Origin: Larix kaempferi
Lineage: Eukaryota; Streptophyta; Pinopsida; Pinales; Pinaceae
NCBI GenBank assembly: GCA_027924585.1
Contig: BSBM01000179.1
Span: 16,531,001 to 16,595,000, forward strand
Direction of reading: 5' to 3'
Length of the DNA: 64,000 nucleotides
Positions 37,241-47,112 of the stretch are shown here, one piece after another (within the stretch, counting starts at the first letter, position 1; each line of letters begins with the position of its first letter). The notes under the pieces were generated by a model. It worked only from the letters and a program-made list of their open reading frames with translations. It was not told the origin of the DNA and ran no database searches. A program made the position numbers and the translations under genes.

Positions 37241-37245
37241 GTGTT

Positions 37246-38399
37246 TCAGTGTAAAAGAATAATGTATAGTGGTAGTTATACCATAGCGAACTATATGTGC
37301 TATAGAAATTGTTTATCCTTGACCAATTCTGTAATTGAAAGTCCAATTTAGTCTATCTAATAGACTTAAACTTAAACCTATATGATTTAAGTTTTCGTGG
37401 TAGAAAACTAATGCTAGCAAGGCTTATTGACTAAAATTTGATAAATTGACTAAGTCTTAGAAGTTTGTAGCACTAAGAGCCAAAATTCCTTACTATAAAA
37501 ATTTATACAACTGGTATTGGAAGGGTCATGTCAGGAGGATCCTTGGGTGTCTAAATGCATCTGTGTTATAAAAGCATGTAACGGGGTATGTTACAGTCGA
37601 CTGACCCAACCAAGATTTCCCTTAACCAAAATATTATGCTTAAGGAAGGTTTAGTCAACCCCTTCCTAGGATCCCCTTAATGAGAATGCTAAGCTTGAGG
37701 AATGCTATGCTAAATCAATACTCAATCATGTGAATGTAGGAATGTACAAATAAGTTTTATATATGCTTTCTTCACGATAAATTTAGGTGGAAAATTGAAA
37801 AATAACCGTCACGATCAGATTGAGAAATTGGAAAAGTAATTTCAAACACGTGCCATTTACACGGTAACATTATATATCATTACATTGAAATCTTATTGTT
37901 ATTTTAATAAATCAGCATAGATTCATTTTAAAAGGGGATCTACCAAGCGCCAAGAGGGATCAAATCTCAAATCTCTCTAGGTGCAAACCCCTTTTTAGAG
38001 ATGGGTTTTAATTTATCTAAATTGTGTAGTTTTATATATGCCGTAAAATGTTTTAAATCTACTTTAAGCTTACATGTTTTTTTAATATTATTTTATTGTT
38101 TTTTAAAAATGACATATGTCAGCTCCAAGATGAGCATGGGAGGAGTTACACATCCCCTATTGGGTTGTAGAATCTGCCTCTTCGACGCAACAAATGTTAA
38201 ATGTGAAATTAATGTTCTATGGAATTATGTAGAGGTGTAATTTATTTATTAGTTTTTAAATATTGTTTATAAGAGTAGGGTGTTTTCAAGGGCTTGTTAA
38301 GAGGCGACTCATTTTCTAAGTTATACAATCAATCGTATAAGGTCATATTATTTATTTGTAGAATTTTTGTTATTTTTATTTTAATTTATATAATAGATT
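37246..38399. other. No gene recognised
   Basis: Right flank of the copia insertion; AT-rich with scattered stops. A locally symmetric stretch at about 37610-37700 repeats CTTAAGG/CCTTAAT words, without a clear element structure. Confidence 0.45.
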
Positions 38400-38439
38400 T
38401 AAAAAAATAAAAATACTAAAGGTGATATAAAAAGATAAA

Positions 38440-38870
38440 TTTTGCCCAAAGGAGTTGGATCCATTGGTGAAGAGCGAGGAGCTTTTCATTAGTGGGTAAG
38501 GTTCAACTCCAATGAGGGACGATCTTGGGGCCATGGGGGCACCTTGAGGTAGTGATTGAACATGTGGTTCCACCCAAAGAGATTGTATTAAATGATATAG
38601 TGACCCATGGACACATAAGTGGATCAAATCCCACCCCCATGTCCTCCTAAAAGGAATTAAATTCTCACTAGCTCATTCGATTAACGTGTGGGTCTCGTCA
38701 GCAAGGAGACCTGAGTAGAATTCGCCTTATGGGTGAGCTAGTTGGGATGAGACACCCAAAAATCCAACCATCATAAGGGTTGGTGTGGCGCAGGATGGGT
38801 GGGATCCCTGGGTGACTTTGATGGCTTAGATGCCCCTAGGTTGCGGTTATTAACAAAAATAAAAAGAAGA
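38440..38870 (+). mobile_element. Candidate tRNA-derived SINE(s), two tRNA-like heads
   Basis: Two pol III promoter-like modules lie in tandem. The first (about 38448-38510) has an A-box-like TGGATCCATTGGTGAAGAGC and a strong B-box AGGTTCAACTCC. The second (about 38668-38725) has TAGCTCATTCGA and a weaker GAGTAGAATTCG. A body of about 130 bp follows, then an A-rich tail (AACAAAAATAAAAAGAAGAAA). Target duplications were not found. The alternative is two overlapping SINE fragments. Confidence 0.5.
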
Positions 38871-39054
38871 AAAATTTAAATGTTGGAAATTGTTTAAATG
38901 TAAATATTAAATAATAAAGTTTTAATAAAATAATAATAATAATAATAATAAACTATTTTTAAGGTAACAGTTAAGTTAAACATCAAATTGATATATGAGG
39001 ATTTATTTTATGGGATAAAAGACACCTTTTGATTAGGGATTCGATTGCTTAAGT

Positions 39055-39150
39055 TTATGGAAGTGTAAATACCCCACTCCCTCTAGTTTTGAATTAGTGA
39101 CCTCTAAAGAAGAAACACATGTTCTTAACCGTGAGACCCACTTACGTTGT
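39055..39150 (-). mobile_element. Possible SINE head fragment
   Basis: The minus strand has a tRNA-like layout: GGTCTCACGGTTAAGAAC (A-box region), then GAGGTCACTAATTCAAAAC (weak B-box). Too short and degraded for certainty. Confidence 0.3.
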
Positions 39151-39671
39151 AAAAACTATTGAATGAAAAAATTAAATGGTAAAGCTCTATATTATTATAA
39201 ATTGAATATAAGAGAAAGCATGAAATATATCAAACAAGTATGGATTGACTCTACTTGAAATAGGCCACAAGAAGATGTAATATTTGATAATCCATGAAGA
39301 GGGTTTATAACCACGAAAAACAAGTCTTTCTTTATCCCATAACCTTGGCTCTTGTATTATCTGCAAGCCCTTCTAATTTGTGGATTTGAGTAGCAAGGAA
39401 TCATTGTATAATTTATGTGATGCACTTTGTTGAATCCATGATCAATGGTGCAAACATGGTATGGCCTTTACCAAATGTTTTTTCCCCACTTTAACATGCT
39501 AATTGGTAGCAATATAAACAACAATTAGTAAAAAAACATTAATTTCTCAATAATCAATAATCTCAATACACAATTTATATTAGCTACAATGGATCAAGAA
39601 CAAAAGGAGATATAGGAAGGAGTTAGTCCATGAATAAACCAAAGAATAGTATTGAGGCATAAAGTTTACAT
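39151..39671. other. No feature recognised
   Basis: AT-rich DNA up to the target duplication of the gypsy-family element; no ORF or repeat structure of note. Confidence 0.5.
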
Positions 39672-39676
39672 CAATA

Positions 39677-40735
39677 TGTTGGCTCATATACTATTCTTTA
39701 GCTTTTCAAGATAGACCCAGGTTCTACGCGGTTCAGGGAACCAACAAAACCCCTTTTCATTGGCCCTTTCGGCAATAGTCTACGAGCAGACTGAGGTCTC
39801 ACCCGAGGCGAAGTTATGGGGAGGTTGCGGAATCAAGTTCCCACAACCAGGTGACGCGCGGCTCGATAGAATGGGGGACTGCGCGAATTTCACCTACTGC
39901 GCGGCTGTTACTTATGCAATAGCGCATCCAAGGACTGCGTAGCTCGGAATGGCTACTCGACAACAGGACAATGCAACTGAAGACTGCGCTTCCTCTTCCA
40001 CAATCGTATATCTTAACAAAATTTACTTAGTGCAAATTACACATTCAATAGTATATCAGACTATGCATTTCACGTACTTATGCAATATGATGAAATACTA
40101 TGCAACTACACACTTCTGGTGATGCACTTCAAGGAATCACACTATACATACTTCGTTAATTTATGTGGTTACCCAATTATCTCATGCATTCGTTAAGTTC
40201 AAAAATACTTGTGCATTTAGCCTTTACTCATCTATGGTCAATAATTAACATATTATTCCCATCTTTCATCCCCATGAAGAATACGCATGAAAGAAAAGAT
40301 ACATATACTCATAAGTAAGAACTTAACCACTTAATAAAAAGCAAACACACATTCACATAAACTTCATCACACAACACAAGGATTTAACATGGTTCACCCC
40401 TAGGATGGGAGCTACGTCCACAGGAACTGTTATTTAGTATAAAATGGGAAGGGTTCAACAGTTCCAGTATGAGCACTCAACTGTAGACTCTCTTCTCTCT
40501 TCAGTAGGTCTCTGCGCACGCAACTATACAGCCTTTTTACAATGTTCAGTCTCTCAACAAAGATCAATATTCAACAATAACCTAAACGAAGATTAACCCT
40601 TTTCCTTACAAAAGTTCCCTTTATATAGATCGTGCCCGTAGGTCATGTCTGTTACAATGCATAAGGGCCCAAAACCCTAAGGTACCCAAAATGGTGCGGT
40701 TACCTCGCTAACCAACTCTATTAGGCTGTAATGTG
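39677..40735 (-). repeat. 3' LTR (partial) of gypsy-family element
   Basis: It matches 49799-50870 but lacks the U3 part found at about 50870-51294. At its inner end the second gag-like ORF runs straight into LTR sequence (stop at 40708) with no polypurine tract. A deletion therefore joined gag-like coding to mid-LTR. Confidence 0.85.
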
Positions 40736-42363
40736 TCATAGAATATCTTGTTTTTGAGAATCTTCAATGCTTCATTAATATTTGGACAATCATCCTCAAA
40801 GCTGAAGGTTCTCTGGATCTTCGCGGTCATGACAGACCAGTCTGTTGTTCCTCTATACAACTCTATATCCATGTACCAGTTCTTTGGAATCTTCTCCTCT
40901 AATGTGTGCACAAACAGATGGACCCACTCTGCTTATGGACTATGTTCCCATTTCTTTGAACAAATCTATATGTGATCTCTTGGATTCGTTTGTCCATTAT
41001 ACTTTACTATTTTCAACGCAACTTTCTCTATGAATCTAAGTTCCATCATGTGCTTGCACTGATCCCATGTTGTTATATTATCCTTATGCACGGCCCACCA
41101 TCTCGTAGGTGTAGCACGCAGTGCTGAATCTAATGCTGACAACTTATATTCATCTGGAATCACTGTATATTCTTGAAAAAATACATGAATGCTAGTCAAG
41201 CCATCATAGGTAGGAATTGGACTTACCTCTGCTCCAACCCAGCATAGTGATTTTGTGATCTACGCACATCACCTAACAGATACTTCGTGCATTCTACTTT
41301 GCCAATTCTCCAATCCTGCATCGGAGTCTGATATCAAAGAGTTGTCACAGCGCCAACTCAACATTCCATCATCCGTAGGATTGATGTAGTCGGCGTGATT
41401 CGCAGTAATCTTATAGATGCGATCAAGGTATTGTGCTGTGGATTTGTCTTGTATTGGTTCACTGTATCTTTCTCCTTGTGAAGGGTCCAAGGGTGCGATG
41501 ACCCTAATATCCTGTCCTTCGAAGATTATCTTTTTCGTTTTCAGATTGATAATCGCGAGGTTATCCATCGCCTAGTCTATCCCCAATAATGATGGATATG
41601 CATTACTGTCGTTGATGATCTCAATAACCTCAAAGTCTACTGAACTTCTTACCCCATCAGTGTCCACAAGTACATTCGAGAGTCTTCCAAAGGGAATAAC
41701 TTTCTGCTGATTTGCTTGTATTAATTAGATAGGTGACCATGATAACCATGGTTTCCCCATCTGTTGCCATGTATGCTTGGTCAAGACATTCAACTCTGAT
41801 CCTAAGTCAAGGATGATCTCGTCCATTTCATAGTCTCCAATCTACGCATTGAGCCTCATTTATCGGCTTGTTCTCTTATGGCTCTTTATATGGTGAACTA
41901 CACTATGAACATTAATCGTTCCACTCCGTGGTTCATATTGGTTTAGTAAGTTCTACAATTCCACTAAAGCATCTTCACTTTTTAGTAACTTCATACAACT
42001 CCAAAGGAACTGTGCAACAAAAGTGCTTGTTTTTGCTACGGTACATGTTTTGTCATATGTTGCTGGCATATCCTTTGTATGTGTAGTTTCACTTCATAGT
42101 TTAACTCTTGGTGTCACAGGCTCTGATTCTTTGAAGGTCTCCCTTGCTTCTACGAAGACTTCTTTGTTTCTGTCCAGATTGAAAGCAGGTGCTTTCCTAG
42201 TTGCTTTTCTTACCTAGACCCCTTCAGTAGGTGTCTTCTTAGCTTAGTGGTCTTTAGAAGGCGAGGCTTCTGGTTGTCTATCTCTTCCGGTGGCAGCGCC
42301 ACTTCGCATCGCAGGGTTAATGTTTGGATCTCTAGTTCTTTCCTCTGTTGCGATCATCTGAAC
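40708..42363 (-). pseudogene. Protease plus second gag-like domain
   Basis: This continues the gag frame interrupted at 42369. From the right: MIATEERTRDPN linker; aspartic protease with DLGSELNVL (active-site D, about 41810) and ending SLLGID (W to stop at about 41570); then MDNLAIINLK, RVIAPLDPS; then a gag-like domain TYDGL, FFQEYTVIPDEYKLSALD, LRATPTRWWAVHKDNITTW and WYMDIELYRGTTDW. In-frame stops include those at 41269-41271 and 40966-40968. The C-terminus is lost into the LTR. A gag-like CA region after the protease, in place of RT, is atypical for gypsy elements. I recall similar plant proteins but cannot name a family with certainty. Confidence 0.82.
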
Positions 42364-42368
42364 GTTCG

Positions 42369-42990
42369 TGATCTGGATTTTATGAGCAAAACGAAATGAA
42401 TACAGATTATTATCAGATGCTTAACACAAAATAACAGAGATACAGTAAAACTGGTTTTCTATTCAATAAGGAAATAAGCTAGAACTATAAAATGCAGCGG
42501 AAAACAAGCTTACTGGAATGGTGGCGGCTTATCTCTGAGAAGAGATGTGACGGCTGCTCTCATTTCGCAAGAAGATGGTTACAATGAGGCTCTCAAGGCC
42601 TTTTACAATAAACAGGAATGTCAAAAACCCTAGACATCCAAAAACCTAACCCTAGGAGATGAAGCGCCAAAAGTCATGTGGGCCCCGTTTGGGTAAGTTA
42701 GTACATCAACTTCCCGGGGTCGTAACTTTTGCATACGATCTCCGTTTGGGGCGCTCGGTAGCCCGTTGGAAAGGTCTATCCGAGATTTACAACTTTCGAC
42801 TGGGGAAAAATGTATGCCGGGGCAACCATTTGGCCCCCCAAGTTGCCAAAAAAGGTCGTTTAGGGCCTCAAAATGGCCCCGGAAGTTCAGGACCCGAAAA
42901 ACTGCTAAAAATAGTACAATACCAAAATTGCCATAAAACTGTTTTGAGCCAGTTGGAAAGGTGGGTGGCCACCAATATCCACCTGGATCA
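42369..42990 (-). repeat. 3' LTR of the minus-strand gypsy partner
   Basis: 622 bp. On the minus strand it starts TGATCCAGG after polypurine AAGGAGGGAGGAT and ends CCAGATCA. The plus-strand ORF inside (42659-43078) is incidental. Confidence 0.88.
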
Positions 42991-43003
42991 ATCCTCCCTC
43001 CTT
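42991..43003 (-). promoter_or_regulatory. Polypurine tract of minus-strand gypsy
   Basis: The minus strand reads AAGGAGGGAGGAT immediately before TGATCC of the LTR, overlapping the pol stop codon region. Confidence 0.85.
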
Positions 43004-45317
43004 AGGAAGCAATGGTATCCATTGCGTGGAGTTCCCCCATCAGATGAGGAAATTTCTGCTGAATTTGGCCTTGGGTGAGCCACTTGCCTTGGTGCAGGAG
43101 TTGCCCTGCTTTGACAACTCGATAAAGCTGGATCCTTTGATGTCGAGTGCCCTTGATTTGTGTGTCTGCAATATGATCATTGGATGCTTGTTGTAGGCAG
43201 TCAGGGTTGAGCTCTGTTGGTGTCAACTTTTCTGCTATCTCTGAGGTGTCTAATAGTGGTTTGAAATATGGCCGAAGGAGAGCCACGTTGAAGACTAGAT
43301 GCAGACCCAGGAAGGGGGAAATGTTGAGCTCAAAAGCATTGTCACCCACCGCCTTGGTGATGGTGTACGGCCCATAACGGAGTGGGCGAAGCTTTCGATG
43401 GGGCCCTATAAGGCGTTCTTTCTGCAAATGCAACCAAACTTTGTCGCCCACCTGAAACTTATGTGGCACCCGATGTTGATCATGGCGCTGCTTGTACTTG
43501 GCATTAGACTTCTGTAGAATATCCTGAACCTGTTGGCGGATATGCTGGATCCGTTCAATGAACCGGGCGGCTTTGTCAGCTTCTGGGGACGAGTTGGCCG
43601 AGGTGGTCGCAAGGGGAAGTGCAACATCCATGGGGCCTAATGGTTGGAATCCCAACCCCACCTGAAAGGGGCTGTGGCCAGTTGAGCTATGCAAGGCTCG
43701 GTTGTAGCTATGTTGGACATATGGGAGACTCTCATCCCATGTGCGGGGGTATGTTGAATTATACATGCGCAGGATATGTACGACCATCCGGTTGACGACC
43801 TCCGTTTGTCCATCAGTCTGGGGGTGGAAGGCAGTGGATTTGGTGAGCTTGGTATCCAACAGTGACCAGAGGCTTGACCAGAATGAACTGAGGAACCGAC
43901 TGTCACGGTCTGAGATAATGGTCTGTGGGATCCCAAAATGTACCCATACGCGTTCAAAGAAGAGCTTGGCAATGGCTTCTGCTGTGATGTTCTTCTTGCA
44001 AGCGGCTAGAATCGCCATCTTGGAAAAGCGATCAACAACCACGAAAACACAGTCGTTTCCCCTCTTGGTGGACGGGAGGCCCGACATGTAGTCCATTGAG
44101 ATGGATTCCCACGGCCTGTCAGGAGTAGGCAGAGGGGTGTATAGGCCCTGTTTCTTAGTGGTCGGTTTGGCAATAGCGCAAGCAGTGCAGGACCTGATAT
44201 ACTTGCCGACATCCTGTCGAAGTTTCGACTAGTAGAAATGTTTCTGCAACACTGCCACTGTCTTTTCGATGCCAAAGTATCCTGCCACCCGACTATAGTG
44301 AGCTTCCCAAATCAGCTTCGCACGCTCGCTTGATGGAACGCAGAGATGGCCCAGATGACACAACAACCCGTCCTGAAGATGGAAATTAGCAACCACTGAG
44401 TTGGTGCCCAACATTTGATAGGTGGCGGAGAAGTCAGGGTCTGTCTCGTAGAGGTGAGGCCATCCGGAGGTCTCGTGGCCACAAGAGTCTAGCACCGTGG
44501 TAAGTGCCGCGACTGAAGGTCGACTGAGGCAGTCAGCAACTCGGTTGGTACTCCCTGTTTTATATTTGATGTTGAGGTGGAACTGCTGTAAATATGTTGA
44601 CCACTTCTGATGGCGGTCATTCTACAACTTTCCTTGGGTCTGCATGAACTGTAGTGGCTTGTGATCAGTGTGGATGACTGTCTCCTTCCCAAGAATGTAA
44701 TGTCTCCACTGGCGGCAGGCTTGTACAATGGAGTACATTTCTTTGTCATAGGTAGGGTACTTGCAAACAGCATCTGATAGTGTCTCACTATGATATGCCA
44801 CGGGGTGGCCGTGTTGAGTGAGAACGGCACCCACAACATAATTTGAAGCATCTGTCTCGATCTCAAAGGGATGTTGCAGGTTCGGTAATGAGAGTACCGG
44901 CGATGAGCACAAACGCTTCTTCAAGTCATCGAAGGCTTGTTGTTGGGACAGGCCCCACACAAATTTTGCCTTACCACCACCCCTGGTCACTTGGCTGAGG
45001 TCCCATGCGATATGAGAGAATCCCAGCACGAACTGGCGACAGAAATTGGCGAGGCCCAAGAAGCTCTGAAGTTCAGTGAGTGTGGTTGGGGCTGGCCAGT
45101 CACGGATGACCTGGATCTTGGCTGGATCCACATGCACACCATGTCGATCAACGATGTAGCCTAAGTAATGGACCCTGTCCATGCCGAAGGAGCATTTTTC
45201 CAAGTTTGCATATAGCTTGTGCTTCCGCAGGGTGTGCAGAACCTGCTGAATATGCTGCAAGTGTTCCTCCCAAGTCTTGCTGTAGATGAGGATGTCATCC
45301 AGATACACCTCCAACAA
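43002..45317 (-). pseudogene. Ty3/gypsy pol: RT end, RNase H, integrase
   Basis: One minus frame of about 770 codons with two in-frame stops (44622-44624; 44229-44231). It starts inside the RT catalytic loop (LEVYLDDILIYSK). Then come RT thumb/connection (FLGLANFCRQF), RNase H (ETDASNY, HSETLSDA, IHTDHKPL), a zinc-binding integrase head (H..H/CTAC), integrase core with VVVDRFSKM, ISDRDSRFL and PQTDGQTEVVNR (all three acidic residues present), and a GPY/F-like module (GPYTITKAV). No chromodomain is evident before the stop at 43002. The N-terminal RT, protease, gag and 5' LTR are absent at the fusion with the plus-strand element. Integrase order after RNase H defines Ty3/gypsy. Confidence 0.93.
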
Positions 45318-45318
45318 T

Positions 45319-45330
45319 TGGTATCAGAGC
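45319..45330 (+). promoter_or_regulatory. Primer-binding site of plus-strand element
   Basis: Perfect TGGTATCAGAGC on the plus strand, opposite in orientation to the adjoining gypsy pol. Confidence 0.88.
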
Positions 45331-45489
45331 GGGTACGCTTTCCATTGGGACAATATTTTGAAGGATTATGCGGATTCAATGGAGGGTCCACAACCTCTAC
45401 AACAGCCCATGCTTCTCTACAAACCCTTGGCATCTCTATACTCAACACTCTCACATTCAACAAACTTTGAACAGGTTCCATGGACTGCA

Positions 45490-46045
45490 CAGGAGGTTTC
45501 AGAGGCTCTACCATAGCTCATCGAAAAGGTATTTCTATCAGCTCAAATGGGTATTTCACGGAATTTCATTTTGTTTCCCGGTTTGTGAGATATGCTTGTT
45601 TGAAGTAGCATATGTTTGTGCATAATGCGGCCGGACGTACAACAACTTTAAACAAGTTCTACTAACTCCATAGAATGTCTTAGAGGCTCTACCATAGCTC
45701 ATTAGAAAGCTCTTTCCGTCTGCTAAAATAGGTATTTTATGGAATTTCATTTCGTTTTCTGGTTTGTGATATATGCTTGTTTGAAGTAACACATGTTTGT
45801 ACACAATGCGGCCGGACGTACAAACACTTTAAACAAGTGCTACAGACTCCATATAACGTTTTAGAGACTCTACCATAGCTCATTGGAAAGTTCTTTCTGT
45901 CAGATAAAATGGGTATTTCACGGTTTTTTATTTGACTTTCTGGTTTGAGAGATATCATCGATTGAAGCAACAGATGTCTACAAAATAGTGTGCGCGCATC
46001 TCTTGAGCTTCAACAAACATTTTCTCAATCTCTGGGCCACCCTAA
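45490..46045 (+). repeat. 181-bp tandem repeat, three copies plus a decayed fourth
   Basis: AGAGGCTCTACCATAGCTCA starts at 45501, 45682 and 45863 (exact 181-bp spacing). The next expected start (46044) has a worn copy (GATGGAAAGGTCTC..AATGG). Units include GCGGCCGGACGTACAA. Confidence 0.9.
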
Positions 46046-46210
46046 AGCAAGTATGTTATATGGATGGAAAGGTCTCTTCGAGATCTCAAATGGGTTTTCA
46101 ATGGAATTCAATTTTAGTACATGAATCAGAAGCTATGAATGGATTTGCAGCAAGACATCAACTGCACCAAAGATTATGAATTTTTGATTTTTTTTAAATC
46201 TTAATGTAAT

Positions 46211-46590
46211 CATGGTTATGGGTTAACCATACAAAACCCATGGTTATGGGTTAACCACACAAAACCCATAGTTATGTATTGTAATCATGGTTGTGGGTCA
46301 ACCACACAAAACCCACGGTTATGGGTTAACCACACAAAACCTTCTCTTCAGTGGAAACAAGCTTGTCATTGCCACCATGGTTATGGGTCAACCACATAAA
46401 ACCCACGGTTATGGGTCAACCACACAAAACCCATGGTTTTGAGTCAACCACACAAAACTCTTCTCTTCATTGGAATCAAGCTTGTCATTGCCATCATGGT
46501 TATGGGTCACCCTTGCAAAACCTACGGTTAAGGGTCAACCTCACAAAACCCACAGTTACGGGTCAACCACACAAAACCCTTCTCTTCATT
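46211..46590 (+). repeat. 28-bp minisatellite in blocks of two to three
   Basis: The unit ATGGTTATGGGTCAACCACAC plus AAAACCC recurs about ten times. A spacer (TTCTCTTCATTGG, then AAGCTTGTCATTGCC) recurs between groups of three, making a block-level repeat. Short ORFs over it are repeat artefacts. Confidence 0.9.
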
Positions 46591-46654
46591 GGTAGCTAGC
46601 ACATTGTAATCATGGGTCTCTTTTTAGCATGAAATGATGGAGACCATCATTTTC

Positions 46655-46668
46655 TAAGGGGGGAGGAA
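46655..46668 (+). promoter_or_regulatory. Polypurine tract of plus-strand element
   Basis: TAAGGGGGGAGGAA immediately before the LTR TG at 46669. Confidence 0.88.
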
Positions 46669-47112
46669 TGATCCGAATTTTAGGGGGCATATGGTCTAAA
46701 TTCGGATGTATAAGCTATAAAAGTATTAAATAGAGAGGCCACTCTCTCTCATCCATGGTATTTAGTAGCACATAGTTTTGGCCCACGGTATCGCCTCAAA
46801 ACACATTGTAGGAATGCCATATAAAGGCCTAGCAAGCCTTCTCATGATATGAAGTTAGTCATTTGGTTTCTCTCCTATTTTCTATGGTTCATTGTGAAAT
46901 TAATTAGATCTGAGTGATTTATTGGTAATTAGTTTAAGAGGTGGGGCTCCTCTTTGAGCCTCGCCTCCCATTCACTTCATATGTTTTTGTTCATGCTTAT
47001 TCTTATGCAACATTAGGGTTTTCATGGGAATGTTATGACAGATTTGCATGCTTAATCTCCTCCTCTCTCGGCATTCAAGCCTTCCGGTTCTCAGCTCCCA
47101 AGATCCGGATCA
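46669..47112 (+). repeat. 3' LTR of plus-strand element
   Basis: 444 bp with perfect 7-bp inverted ends TGATCCG/CGGATCA. A TATA box TATAAAAG is at 46716-46723. It is followed at once by target duplication GTTCG (47113-47117). No homology seen to the outer LTR at 42369-42990 beyond the terminal motif. Confidence 0.88.

Larger units (their letters stand above)
42369..47112. mobile_element. Chimeric retroelement insertion with two unlike LTRs
   Basis: Flanked by perfect GTTCG duplications (42364-42368; 47113-47117). Removing it and one duplication joins the host gag frame (…GKNPN to VQMIAT…). The left part is a minus-strand gypsy: 3' LTR 42369-42990, polypurine tract, pol 43002-45317. The right part is a plus-strand non-coding element: primer site 45319, tandem repeats, polypurine tract, 3' LTR 46669-47112. 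The outer LTRs share only terminal motifs (TGATC...GATCA). Both outer ends are U5 ends. The fusion point (about 45310-45317) is at the right element's primer site, so each partner lacks its 5' LTR. Confidence 0.85.
45313..47112 (+). mobile_element. Plus-strand non-autonomous LTR element lacking its 5' LTR
   Basis: It begins at primer site TGGTATCAGAGC (45319-45330), has a 1.3-kb non-coding, repeat-filled interior, a strong polypurine tract (TAAGGGGGGAGGAA, 46655-46668) and a 444-bp 3' LTR (TGATCCG...CGGATCA). No gag or pol. Sequence just before the primer site is the gypsy RT, not LTR, so it is truncated exactly at the primer-site boundary. Confidence 0.85.

Noticed and set aside
43180-45625. 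Plus-strand ORFs of 65-116 codons
   Set aside because: Antisense shadows of the gypsy pol on the minus strand, or translations of non-coding element sequence.
46211-46590. CRISPR-like 28-bp repeats
   Set aside because: Units are directly adjacent with no unique spacers, and lie inside an LTR element; a minisatellite.
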